Shown piece after piece: positions 50,753 through 58,984 of a DNA stretch of 64,000 nt. Position 1 is the stretch's first letter; each line of letters starts with the position of its first letter. The stretch is from positions 62,001 through 126,000 of the forward strand of contig CADCHE010000002.1 in the NCBI GenBank assembly GCA_902801205.1, written 5' to 3'. Below the pieces are notes generated by a model. That model ran no database searches and was not told the DNA's origin. It was given only the letters and a program-made list of their open reading frames with translations. Both the position numbers and the translations under genes were made by a program. This DNA comes from an uncultured Bacteroidia bacterium (GTDB lineage: Bacteria > Bacteroidota > Bacteroidia > Bacteroidales > UBA932).

Positions 50753-52072
50753 CTATTTCAGGATTTCCGGAAGATTGACACTGTCGAACGCCTTGGCTCC
50801 GAAGCCCAGCGTGTGGTAGTACCGTACGCTGAATTCCGGGCTGGACCGGGTGTACCGGACGTCGTTGAATTTCTTGAGTACGCTGCCTTTCTGGTAGCCG
50901 ACGGTGAACTCGAGGTGCCCGTTGCCGCTCCGGCTCCGGTGCGAGAGGCCGATCCGCGGTATGGCGAGGAGCCCGTTTGCTTTTTCCTCTACCCGGTGTC
51001 TATCAATGAAATTGTCGAAAAGCACGGGGGCGGTTCCCAAGGAAAGGGCGGCGACGGGTGACCAGACCTTGTCCAGGAAGCGGTAGCGGCCGGTCAGGAA
51101 GAAGGCCGGTGCGGTGCTCTCCATGCCGGTGGAGATGGCATCCGTGTCAGGAACGAAGGTGAACGCACCGAGGCAGCCTTCGATGCCCAGGCTGATGTGC
51201 GGGTTGAATCGGTACCCGATGAACAGCGCCATGAGCGGATCCCATATCACGCTTCCTTCGCCTCTGCTTTCATTGAGGTACGTCGTGTTGGCGACGCCGA
51301 TGCCGCCACCGATCTCGATTCCCTTGCGGCGGTAAGGCGCCAGGTCCCTTTCCTTTTTGGCGGATCTCCGGTGGAAGTCGAAGGTCGCGTTGAAAAGGAG
51401 GGAATGACTCGCCGTACCGCCGTCCAGCAGGATGCCGAGCTGGTAGCCGCCGGTCAGGACCATGTCCAAGGACGGCGACAGGGGGAACATGACACCGGGC
51501 GCGACGACGAGTCCTGCGCTGTGATTGTCATGGTCGAAGTCGGGATGGAACGCGAGTCGGTCGCGCAGCAGGAACGAAACGGAAGAGGAGGACGGGAAGT
51601 AGATGCGATTCTCCAGGAAAGCGGAGAACGACGGGTCGACCCCTTCCTTGAACGGAATGCTTCCCTGGGCGCCGAAACCGAGGTAGATCTGGTCGGAGAC
51701 GTCCTTTCCGAGTCCGAATTCCAGGACGCCGCTCGCCATGGCGTAGTCGCCGAACGTGGTTCCGATGCCGAGTCCCGGCGAAACGCGCCAGCCGCGGAAG
51801 GCTTCTCCGTCCGCGGAGGCCGTGCCTTTCGAGGATTTGCTGCGGGAGGAACTGACGGCTTCCTTGGTGATTTTCTGCACTTCGTCTGATTTGTAGACGA
51901 AGATGCTCCCGTCGGACGTCATGATCTTGATGTTCCCGCCGGCTTCCTGCTCAAGGACGGTCCCCTTGATGATGCTGCCGTTTTTCAGGTATACGGTCTC
52001 CTGGTACGTCTGGGCCAGGGCTGCCGCGCCGCAAAGCAGCGTGGCACAGAGGAAAAGAATGAGTCTCTTCAT
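50753..52072 (-). CDS. Outer-membrane beta-barrel-type protein of unknown function
   Basis: 439 residues with a signal peptide (about 1-20). The N-terminal part has YLKNGSIIKGTVLEQEAGGN and SDGSIFVYKSDEVQKITKE, a motif typical of many Bacteroidetes exported proteins, followed by a Ser/Lys linker; the C-terminal 340 residues consist of many amphipathic strands, consistent with a large barrel. Third gene of the PfkB-GH106 unit, 44 bases after GH106; an imperfect CATCTTTG box in that gap may give extra expression. Substrate or role unknown. Confidence 0.72.
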   Translation of the reverse strand: MKRLILFLCATLLCGAAALAQTYQETVYLKNGSIIKGTVLEQEAGGNIKIMTSDGSIFVYKSDEVQKITKEAVSSSRSKSSKGTASADGEAFRGWRVSPGLGIGTTFGDYAMASGVLEFGLGKDVSDQIYLGFGAQGSIPFKEGVDPSFSAFLENRIYFPSSSSVSFLLRDRLAFHPDFDHDNHSAGLVVAPGVMFPLSPSLDMVLTGGYQLGILLDGGTASHSLLFNATFDFHRRSAKKERDLAPYRRKGIEIGGGIGVANTTYLNESRGEGSVIWDPLMALFIGYRFNPHISLGIEGCLGAFTFVPDTDAISTGMESTAPAFFLTGRYRFLDKVWSPVAALSLGTAPVLFDNFIDRHRVEEKANGLLAIPRIGLSHRSRSGNGHLEFTVGYQKGSVLKKFNDVRYTRSSPEFSVRYYHTLGFGAKAFDSVNLPEILK

Positions 52073-52116
52073 ATTCAGGAAATGCTTTTCAGGCTGCAAA
52101 GATGCAAATAATTGGT

Positions 52117-55100
52117 TTAATACACAATGACGACGGGACCAAGGAGGCCGGAATCGTGCATCGGACTGCCCGCGGCGGGGCCGGAGATGGTCCACGTCTT
52201 GCGGGCGGATTCCTGCTGGCCGGCATCGAAGACGAGCCGGTTGTACCAGGTGCCCGTCACGTCCACCGTCAGGGTGTTCGTGCCTGCCTGGACGAGGTCG
52301 CCGACCGGGAGCCGGTATGGCTCGGTCCAGCGGACGCCCGCGCTCCGGCCGTTCACCTTCACGTCCGCGATGAAGTCCACCTTGCCCAGGTCGAGCTGGA
52401 GGTCTTTGCCCACCAGGTTTTCCGGCACTTCGAAGGTGGCTTCGTAGGTGGCGGTGCCGGAGAAGGCGCGGCCTTCTTCGCCCAGGTCGAGGTCCTTCCA
52501 GGCTTTCAGGGAGTCCAGCGCGACCGGCCCCGCGGGAGCGCCCCAGCCTTCCGGGAAGCGGACGGTCCAGTTCCCGACGGTGATGCCGCGGCCGCTTGTG
52601 GCCGGGAAGGCCTTCGCGTGCGGGGCGCCGGCATCGGCATCCTTGCGGAAGACGATGAAGCCGCCTTCGGCCTCGGCGAGGTCCAGCCGGACCTTCTTCA
52701 TCCGGCCCCATCCGCGGGCCTTCAGGCTGCGGACCGATCCGTCCACCGGGTTCCACCACTGCGCCTTGCCCTTTCCTTCCAGCCGGACCGTTCCGTGGAA
52801 GCGCTCCCCGACGGGGGCTGCGACGAAGTACCAGCGGGCCCCGTCGGCTTCCCGCTCCGACCAGAGCAGGTCCGGGGATCCGCAGGCGAGATGCGGTCGG
52901 ACACCGAAGGCCTTCAGTCCTTCCTCCAGCGTCATTCCGGCGGCGACGGCGCCCCCGCCGATCTTCGTGACTCTGCCTTCCCGGGCGTCTCCCCAGATGG
53001 CGGCGACGGCCTTGTCAAAGCGGGACTGCGTCTGCTCCCCGCCGAGGGTGGCCGGGGAGCGGGGCGCGTCGGCGATGACGCGGGCGCCCGCGCGGATCAG
53101 TTCCGCGAGCTTTTCCAGCGTCTCCGGCAGCATCCGCTCGTTCTCGGGGATCCAGAGTACCTCATAGGTGACGCCCTCCGGCGTGACGAGCTTCCCGTCC
53201 TTCACGTCCAGGCGGTTCAGGAGGATGTCCGGGTTGCAGTAGTCGTATTTGTACCCGTCCGGGACGCGGAGGTCTCCGGACTGGCGTTTCCCGTTGCCGG
53301 TATACTGGAAGGGACGGTGCCCCACCTCGTCACCCAGGTACCAGAGGATGGCGGAAACCGGTTTCCCCCGTTCCAGCAGATAGCTCGTACGGGCGAGGAA
53401 GCCGGTGAAGCAAGGCATATACTTCCACCAGGTCTGCCCGCGCAGGAAGGGGGTTCCGATCCCGGAACCGAAGCTGGTGCCCGGCTGCAGGAATCCGACC
53501 TGCGGATTGTGCGTATAGGTGTGGAAGACGTTGTGCGTGACGCCTTCGCTCATGTTCACGTTGGCCACTTCGCGGAGCATCTGCCAGTGCTCGTCCCAGG
53601 TGAGGGCGAAACTGGTGAAACTTTCCGCCGCCACGCGCGGCTTGCCGTAGACGTGCGCGGCAGAGGCCGTGGGCTTGATGGGCTTGAAGTCCAGGTTGCC
53701 CAGCATCGGCACGGTCAGGGGCTGCCAGAACTCGCACATCGGCACGTCGGCGTACTTGTAGTATTCCATCGGGTCCATCGTCACGACGTCGCCGCCGGCC
53801 GTCTCGTACTGCACCTTCATCCCCTTCGCATGGGCCTGGTCCGTCATTTCCTTGAAGAAATTCTCGCAGTAGAGTTTGTTCAGGGTGCGCCGCCAGTCGA
53901 TGAGGAAGCGGCTTGTATTCTCCTGGCTGCCGACCACATAGCCCATCAGGGCGGGGAGGTAGGGGCGCAGGTCATATCCGGCCTCGCCGGAAAAGTCCCG
54001 CTCCATCGTTTCGGTCCAGGTCTGGGTCTTGCACTCCCAGCTGTCCATCAGCATGCCGCCGGCCTTTCCGCCCAGCGGTCCGTCCTGCAGTTTCCCGACA
54101 TAGTTCGTGAACTGCTTCCGGGCGCCCCGGGTGTCGAGCTTGTTGCATTCCCAGCCGGTGGCTTCGGCCGGTGCGGGCCCGTTGCGCATCCCGAAGTTCA
54201 CGTGGCCGATCCGCAGCACCGTCCACCTGCCGCCCGGGTTCTTGACGCGCAGGACGCCTTCCGCATCCGTCATTTCAGTGAGGTCCACGATCCGGGACGG
54301 GTCGACGAAGGCGGCGGGATTCTGCTCCGTATGCTCCTGGAAGGGTTCCTTGGCGGTCAGCGTCCAGCCGGCCTCGCCCCGCCAGTTGTTCTTGCGTGCG
54401 GAGGAGAGGAACTGGACGAAGGCGAGGGTGGCGGGGTGTGCGTTCGTCATCGTGAAAGTATAGCTTACCGCATCCGCCGCCTCGTTGCAGGAAAGTTCCA
54501 GGTCGTAGTCGTTGTCCTGCCAGTTGGCCATCGGGAGGACGGCGTCCATCAGGGTCTTCTCCTCTCCCGCGGCGTTCTTGGCCGTGAGGACTACGCGGAT
54601 GCCGGGGTCGTACACCCAGCGTCCGGTGAGGGCGATCCCGTTCGGCAGCCGGAGGGTGCGGATGACGCTTCCGGCCGGGACGGTGAAGGTCGCGCTGCTT
54701 GTCGTCCCTTCCGCGAGTTGGAGGGGCTTGGACGCCGTTCCTTCCAGCAGGGCTTTCCAGGCGGGATCATCCGCCCGGACATCCTGCAGCGCGAGCGGCG
54801 CGCCCGTGTCGCCTTCCGGGGTCGGAAAAGCAAGGACGCAGATGTCCTGGTAGTTGCGCCAGTCCTCATTGGAAGGCTGGCCCTTGGGCAGGCGGACCGC
54901 TACGTCGCCTTCCTGTTCCACGTCGGTGCGGGACCAGACGAGCATCCGCATCGCGTCTTCGGGCTCGATCCACGGCCCGCCGGCCATCGCCCACCCCGGG
55001 CAGGTCTGCAGGGAGAAGCGCAGGCCGAGGCTGTCGGCTTTCTTGCCGAGGTATCCCACCAGTTCTTCCCATTCGGGCGTGAGGGCGCGGACCTGATGGT

Positions 55101-55413
55101 CCGTTTCGGGCCAGGGACCGCCGAAATGGCCGTGGAACCACTGGATACCGGAAAGACCGGAGCCGGCGATGGCTTCCAGGTCGGCGTCGATACCTTCCTT
55201 GGAAACGTTGCCGCCGATGAAGTGAAACCAGGTCTCTGGGTAGAAGACCTTGTCCGGCTGGAGGAAAGCGGCCTCGTCCGAGGCGGAGAAGGGGGCGGCC
55301 AGTACGGCGGGATCGGCGGCGATGTCCACCGCCTGCCCCCGCAGGGCGGGCGCGGCACAGGCCAGGAACGCGAACGCGGCCAGGGCCGGAAGAAGGGAAC
55401 GGCTGTCTTTCAT
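52117..55413 (-). CDS. GH106 family alpha-L-rhamnosidase, secreted
   Basis: 1098 residues with a signal peptide (about 1-26, ending RGQA). WFHFIGGNVSKEGIDADLEA near residue 65 is the GH106 entry motif (the family reads WWHWMNGNITKEGI). The barrel continues with GIQWFHGHFGGPW and later FHTYTHNPQVGF, and the C-terminal part has sugar-binding beta-sandwich modules (VDFIADVKVNGRSAGVRW). It would release rhamnose from rhamnogalacturonan or related pectins, complementing the GH78 enzyme. Start MKDSRSLLP opens the signal peptide; an antisense and upstream open frame exist but make no protein sense. Follows the PfkB kinase by 23 bases. Confidence 0.88.
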   Translation of the reverse strand: MKDSRSLLPALAAFAFLACAAPALRGQAVDIAADPAVLAAPFSASDEAAFLQPDKVFYPETWFHFIGGNVSKEGIDADLEAIAGSGLSGIQWFHGHFGGPWPETDHQVRALTPEWEELVGYLGKKADSLGLRFSLQTCPGWAMAGGPWIEPEDAMRMLVWSRTDVEQEGDVAVRLPKGQPSNEDWRNYQDICVLAFPTPEGDTGAPLALQDVRADDPAWKALLEGTASKPLQLAEGTTSSATFTVPAGSVIRTLRLPNGIALTGRWVYDPGIRVVLTAKNAAGEEKTLMDAVLPMANWQDNDYDLELSCNEAADAVSYTFTMTNAHPATLAFVQFLSSARKNNWRGEAGWTLTAKEPFQEHTEQNPAAFVDPSRIVDLTEMTDAEGVLRVKNPGGRWTVLRIGHVNFGMRNGPAPAEATGWECNKLDTRGARKQFTNYVGKLQDGPLGGKAGGMLMDSWECKTQTWTETMERDFSGEAGYDLRPYLPALMGYVVGSQENTSRFLIDWRRTLNKLYCENFFKEMTDQAHAKGMKVQYETAGGDVVTMDPMEYYKYADVPMCEFWQPLTVPMLGNLDFKPIKPTASAAHVYGKPRVAAESFTSFALTWDEHWQMLREVANVNMSEGVTHNVFHTYTHNPQVGFLQPGTSFGSGIGTPFLRGQTWWKYMPCFTGFLARTSYLLERGKPVSAILWYLGDEVGHRPFQYTGNGKRQSGDLRVPDGYKYDYCNPDILLNRLDVKDGKLVTPEGVTYEVLWIPENERMLPETLEKLAELIRAGARVIADAPRSPATLGGEQTQSRFDKAVAAIWGDAREGRVTKIGGGAVAAGMTLEEGLKAFGVRPHLACGSPDLLWSEREADGARWYFVAAPVGERFHGTVRLEGKGKAQWWNPVDGSVRSLKARGWGRMKKVRLDLAEAEGGFIVFRKDADAGAPHAKAFPATSGRGITVGNWTVRFPEGWGAPAGPVALDSLKAWKDLDLGEEGRAFSGTATYEATFEVPENLVGKDLQLDLGKVDFIADVKVNGRSAGVRWTEPYRLPVGDLVQAGTNTLTVDVTGTWYNRLVFDAGQQESARKTWTISGPAAGSPMHDSGLLGPVVIVY

Positions 55414-55436
55414 ATTAATATAATGTATTGATTCTT

Positions 55437-56369
55437 CTATGCTTGGAATTCCGGTGACACGTAGTTGAAAAGGCTCCGGCAGACTTCGGCGGAGAAGCGG
55501 AGGGCCGTCTGCACGAGGGCGGGCCAGTCTTCGGGGCCGAGGTCGCGCGCCTTGTCGCGGAAGATGCCGTCGCGGAGCAGGCCGTAGAGGATGCCCGCGT
55601 TGAAGTTGTCGCCGGCCCCGATGGTGGTGACGGTCTCGACCCGCTGCACCGGGAAGGAGGCGCGGGCGCGGGGGGAGAAGACTTCGGTGGCGTCGGCTCC
55701 ACGGGTGCAGATGAAGACGGGACAGTGCGGGGCGATGTGCGTGCGGTAGACCGCTTCGGCGTCGTCGGTGCCGTAGAGGCCTTCGATGTCCTCGGCCGAG
55801 CCGCGGACGATGTCGCTCAGGGCGATGTTCGCTTCGACTTCCCGGCGGATCGTCTCCTTGTCTTCGCTGCGGCTCTTGCGGAAGTTGATGTCGTAATAGA
55901 CCATCGCACCGGCTTCCCGGGCCGGCCGCAGCATGCGGCGGACCTGCTCGCGGGTGTCGGCGCCGACGGCGAAGGTCGACCCGAACAGCAGGATGTCGCC
56001 GGGACCGTAGGTCATCTCGAGTGCCTGGAAGAGGGGGGCTTTCGCGTCGCGGTAGAATTCGTAGCTGGCGTTGTTCTCCGCATCCAGCATGGCGATCGAG
56101 ATGTTGCTCTGGCAGGCGGCATGGATCACACCCCGCGTGTCGAGATGGTTCTCTTCCATGAAGGCGGTCACCAGGTCGGCTACCTGGTCGTCGCCTGCCT
56201 GCGTGACCATCACCAGCGGGACGTCCGGAAAGTCTTTTCCGGCCGTGCGTCCCAGGGATACCATGGAGTTGAAAACCGATCCGCCCGGCACCGCAGCCAG
56301 GGCTTCCCCTTCCTTGAGGACGATGTCCAGCACCGTTTCTCCGATGCCGATGATGCTTCTTCCGGTCAT
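55437..56369 (-). CDS. PfkB-family carbohydrate kinase (fructokinase-like)
   Basis: 310 residues, cytoplasmic, ATP-dependent ribokinase fold. GIGETVLDIV at the start, PGGSVFNSMVSLGR for the N-terminal signature, and TIGAGDNFNAG for the C-terminal signature, with the catalytic Asp in GAGD. The sugar substrate cannot be read from sequence; fructose, ribose or 2-keto-3-deoxy sugars are all handled by the family. The genetic link with the GH106 rhamnosidase suggests use of sugars from that glycan. First gene of the three-gene unit. Confidence 0.88.
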   Translation of the reverse strand: MTGRSIIGIGETVLDIVLKEGEALAAVPGGSVFNSMVSLGRTAGKDFPDVPLVMVTQAGDDQVADLVTAFMEENHLDTRGVIHAACQSNISIAMLDAENNASYEFYRDAKAPLFQALEMTYGPGDILLFGSTFAVGADTREQVRRMLRPAREAGAMVYYDINFRKSRSEDKETIRREVEANIALSDIVRGSAEDIEGLYGTDDAEAVYRTHIAPHCPVFICTRGADATEVFSPRARASFPVQRVETVTTIGAGDNFNAGILYGLLRDGIFRDKARDLGPEDWPALVQTALRFSAEVCRSLFNYVSPEFQA

Positions 56370-56436
56370 GTTCTGGTAATTTGACGAAAGTTACGAAGAA
56401 TTCTTTTAAATGTAAATGACCGTTTGGTAGTATGAT

Positions 56437-56458
56437 TAAATTTGTTTGATTAAATTTG
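56437..56458 (+). promoter_or_regulatory. Tandem -7 boxes (TAAATTTG twice) upstream of the serpin gene
   Basis: Two TAAATTTG copies 14 bases apart (56437-56444 and 56451-56458) in a direct repeat; a TTTG lies at 56423-56426 but spacing to the second box is 24 bases. Alternative starts are possible. Confidence 0.45.
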
Positions 56459-56491
56459 TAGGCACTGTCATCATCAAAACTGAACGCAGCC

Positions 56492-57817
56492 ATGACAACT
56501 CGTTTCCTATCATTTCTGTCAATCCTTGCCGCCGTCCTCATCCTCTTCGCCGGCTGTGACAAGCAGCAGGCCGCTGCGGAGAATCCTTCGCCGGAAGAAG
56601 AAGGCCTCGCCGAAGATCCGCAGCCGGAGGTGAAATCCATCGCGGTGTACGAGATTCCCCAGGCGGGGAGCGGAGACCTCTTCACCGGGAAGATGGCCGC
56701 CCTGCAGGAGCAGGCAGGCATCTTCGGATTCCGTCTGTTGCGGCAACTCTACGCCGGGGCCGACGTGAATCTTTCTCCGCTCAGCCTCCAGCTGGCGCTG
56801 TCCATGCTGATGAACGGGGCGGAAGGAGACACATTCTCGGAAATCCGCTCTGCGCTGGGCCTGTCCGGTGCTTCCCTTCAGGATATCAATGCGATGAGTG
56901 CCAGCCTGCTGCGACATCTGTCAGCTTCGGTGGACGGAAAGAGCGCCCAGGTGAAATGCAGCGACCTGATCGTCGTCAACGACAGGATCGGCATCCGGGA
57001 CGCTTTCCGCAAGAGTGCCGCCGACAACTATTATGCGCCTGTCGCCTCCCTCGACTTCTCCGATCCGAAGCGGGTGCTTTCGCTGGTCAATGACTGGAGC
57101 GGCCGCAATACGGAAGGGCTTATCCCCGAACTGATGACCGATCTGCCGGAAAGCGTGATGCTGATGATCCTCAATGCCCTGTATGTCAAGGCCCGGTGGG
57201 CGGAAATGCCCTTTGACAGCCGTCAGACCGAAGAGAAGGAATTCACCGCTTCTTCCGGAAAGAAGGGGAAGGTGCAGATGATGCACCGGTCGGCCTTGCC
57301 CGCGTTATATGCCGAGCGGCCCGCTTTCTCCGTCGCGCGCCTTTCCCTGTGCGGCCACATGGGCCTGTATATTTTCCTCCCCAAGGAAGGGAAGACGCCG
57401 GCGGATGTGCTGGACATCCTGGCGAAGGGGGGCTTTCCTGCGGAGCAGAAGGCGATGGAGTTTGTGGATGAACTGGACTTGCATCTTCCCAAGTTTACGA
57501 TTTCCAACGATTTCGACTTGAAACGGGCGCTTGATGAACTGGGCATCAAGCAGGCGTTCTCCCCTTGGGCGAACCTGTCCGCCCTGTCGGAAACGGCCCT
57601 TTCCGTGGGGCAGGTCCTGCAGAAGAACCGTTTCGCCGTGGATGAATACGGTGTGGAGGGCGCTTCGGTGACCGCAGTCACCGGCGATGCGGCGGCCAAC
57701 ATCCCGGACGAGATCCGGCGCGCCGTGATGAACGTGGACCATGCTTTCGTCTATGTCCTGGCGGACGGGCGGACGGGTGCTGTCCTCTTCACGGGCGTCT
57801 GTGAAGGAAACTTTTGA
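56492..57817 (+). CDS. Serpin family serine protease inhibitor, lipoprotein
   Basis: 441 residues with a lipobox LFAGC (Cys22), so membrane-anchored, and a Pro/Glu-rich linker (about 28-50). The serpin core has NLSPLSLQLALSMLMNGAEG (helix B), LMILNALYVKARW, and the hinge of the reactive loop at about 385-400: VDEYGVEGASVTAVTGDAA, with small residues as needed for an inhibitory serpin. AFVYVLADGRTGAVLFTGV closes the fold. Bacterial serpins may protect cells from host or self proteases; its proteases S46, C69 and M64-like are encoded nearby but on separate units. Its stop overlaps the rplM promoter. Confidence 0.9.
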   Translation: MTTRFLSFLSILAAVLILFAGCDKQQAAAENPSPEEEGLAEDPQPEVKSIAVYEIPQAGSGDLFTGKMAALQEQAGIFGFRLLRQLYAGADVNLSPLSLQLALSMLMNGAEGDTFSEIRSALGLSGASLQDINAMSASLLRHLSASVDGKSAQVKCSDLIVVNDRIGIRDAFRKSAADNYYAPVASLDFSDPKRVLSLVNDWSGRNTEGLIPELMTDLPESVMLMILNALYVKARWAEMPFDSRQTEEKEFTASSGKKGKVQMMHRSALPALYAERPAFSVARLSLCGHMGLYIFLPKEGKTPADVLDILAKGGFPAEQKAMEFVDELDLHLPKFTISNDFDLKRALDELGIKQAFSPWANLSALSETALSVGQVLQKNRFAVDEYGVEGASVTAVTGDAAANIPDEIRRAVMNVDHAFVYVLADGRTGAVLFTGVCEGNF

Positions 57818-57844
57818 CCAAATCAAAAAAAATACTTATCTTTG
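57813..57844 (+). promoter_or_regulatory. Promoter of the rplM operon (TTTG, N20, TATCTTTG)
   Basis: Perfect boxes and spacing. The -33 box overlaps the serpin stop codon, and the -7 box overlaps the left arm of the hairpin at 57844-57870. Confidence 0.85.
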
Positions 57845-57878
57845 CGACCCCTATAATGTGTAGGGATCGCATTTTTTT
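57844..57878 (+). terminator. Terminator-like hairpin overlapping the rplM promoter
   Basis: Ten-base arms with one mismatch (GCGACCCCTA and TAGGGATCGC), 7-base loop, followed by seven Ts. It could end serpin transcripts, while rplM transcripts starting a few bases inside the left arm would lack most of the stem. Confidence 0.6.
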
Positions 57879-57904
57879 ATGTTAAACCATTAAAGATCAA
57901 GACA

Positions 57905-58357
57905 GTGGACACACTTAGCTACAAAACTGTATCCTTGAACAAGGCTACTGTACAGAAAGAGTGGGTCGTCATTGATGCGACGGATATTCCGCTCGGTCGT
58001 CTTGCTTCCCGGGTCGCCCTTGTCCTCCGCGGCAAGAACAAGCCCGGCTTCACCCCCCACGTGGACTGCGGTGACAACGTCATCGTCGTCAACGCTGAGA
58101 AGGTGGCGCTGAAGGGAAAGAAGATGACGGAACGCGTGTACGTCCGCTACACCGGTTATCCGGGTGGCCAGCGTTTCACCACGCCGAAGGAAATCCTCGC
58201 CAAGCGTCCCGCTGAACTCGTGCGGAGATCCGTCAAAGGAATGCTCCCCAAAACCCGTCTTGGCAGCAAGATCCTCGGCAACCTCCATGTTTACGCAGGT
58301 CCCGAGCATCCGCACCAGGCGCAGAATCCTAAAGTTATCAAGTTGAACGAAATCTAA
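57905..58357 (+). CDS. rplM: 50S ribosomal protein L13
   Basis: Early-assembly 50S protein binding 23S rRNA. 150 residues from a GTG codon; [55 protein letters not shown] and HPHQAQNP are conserved L13 segments. Start verified by the usual residues before WVVIDATD. First gene of the rplM-rpsI-rpsB-tsf cluster, transcribed from a strong promoter with a leader of about 55 bases containing a T-run. rpsI starts 8 bases after the stop. Confidence 0.96.
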   Translation: MDTLSYKTVSLNKATVQKEWVVIDATDIPLGRLASRVALVLRGKNKPGFTPHVDCGDNVIVVNAEKVALKGKKMTERVYVRYTGYPGGQRFTTPKEILAKRPAELVRRSVKGMLPKTRLGSKILGNLHVYAGPEHPHQAQNPKVIKLNEI

Positions 58358-58365
58358 CAGAGCAA

Positions 58366-58755
58366 ATGGAACAGAAAAACGCCCTTGGAAGACGTAAATC
58401 AGCCGTCGCTCGTGTTTATCTTTCGGCCGGTCAAGGCAATGTGACCATCAACGGACGCGCTCTTGAAGACTACTTCAAGGAGGACGCCCTGCGTTACATC
58501 GTGAATCAGCCTTTCGCCGTGACCAACACCGAAGGCCAGTTTGACGTGAAGGTGAACATCGTCGGTGGAGGTATCAAAGGTCAGGCGGAAGCCATCCGTC
58601 TGGGCATCTCCCGCGCCCTGAGCGATCTGGACCGGGAAGCGTACCGTTCCGCGCTCAAAGCGGAAGGTTTCCTCACCCGCGACGCCCGCGAAGTCGAGCG
58701 CAAGAAGCCTGGTCAGCCTGGTGCACGCCGCCGCTTCCAGTTCAGCAAACGTTAG
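58366..58755 (+). CDS. rpsI: 30S ribosomal protein S9
   Basis: 129 residues. [22 protein letters not shown] at the start and the basic C-terminal tail [17 protein letters not shown], whose end reaches the P-site tRNA, are both intact. [20 protein letters not shown] is typical. Translated 8 bases after rplM, as in most bacteria. Followed by a 229-base spacer with strong RNA structure before rpsB. Confidence 0.96.
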   Translation: MEQKNALGRRKSAVARVYLSAGQGNVTINGRALEDYFKEDALRYIVNQPFAVTNTEGQFDVKVNIVGGGIKGQAEAIRLGISRALSDLDREAYRSALKAEGFLTRDAREVERKKPGQPGARRRFQFSKR

Positions 58756-58790
58756 TTTGGCTGCAGGAACCTGCTGATTTATGAAAAAAA

Positions 58791-58953
58791 GCACAGTCCG
58801 GTGCTCCAAATCAGGCGGACCACCTTCCGGATGGGAATCCGGAGCTGCTACCCGCTGATTGCCGTGACTGCGACGAAATCCCGGAGACCGGCCCCGTGCC
58901 GCTGCCCCGAGATTGATGAAGAGCCCGGCCAGGAAAAGGCAACGCCTGGCGGG
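58791..58953 (+). ncRNA. Structured leader between rpsI and rpsB (candidate S2 regulatory RNA)
   Basis: Several helices: GCAC/GTGC (58791-58794 with 58801-58804); AATCAG plus CGG paired to CCG plus CTGATT (58809-58818 with 58852-58860, one bulge), enclosing CCGG/CCGG with an ATGGGAAT loop (58827-58842); and a 3' hairpin CCCGGCCAGG/CCTGGCGGG (58924-58953, one bulge). One stretch, CCGGATGGGAAT to GCTGCTACCCGC, recalls the core of cobalamin riboswitches, but the other conserved parts (AGGGAA before it, full B12 box) are missing. A ribosomal-protein leader for S2 autoregulation is the simpler reading. Unproven. Confidence 0.5.
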
Positions 58954-58984
58954 ATAGTAAAAACAAAAAAACGATTACATTACA

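Noticed and set aside
52102-55431. Long plus-strand open frame (about 1100 codons) opposite GH106
   Set aside because: Its translation is Arg/Gly/Asp/Val-rich without domains; it mirrors the GC-rich third positions of the real gene. Similar antisense frames opposite PBP1A (25575-27761), topA (27881-30154), the M16-like gene (17285-19378), the S46 gene (32071-34047) and the C69 gene (33969-35906) were left out for the same reason.
55414-56721. Upstream extension of the GH106 frame through the kinase gene to the serpin start
   Set aside because: It lies on the same strand as the kinase in another frame, its residues make no sense, and the signal peptide begins at 55413.
58791-58953. Complete cobalamin riboswitch upstream of rpsB
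   Set aside because: Only one core segment matches; the AGGGAA element, the paired CCACTG-type segment and a full B12 box are not found, and the gene behind is ribosomal.
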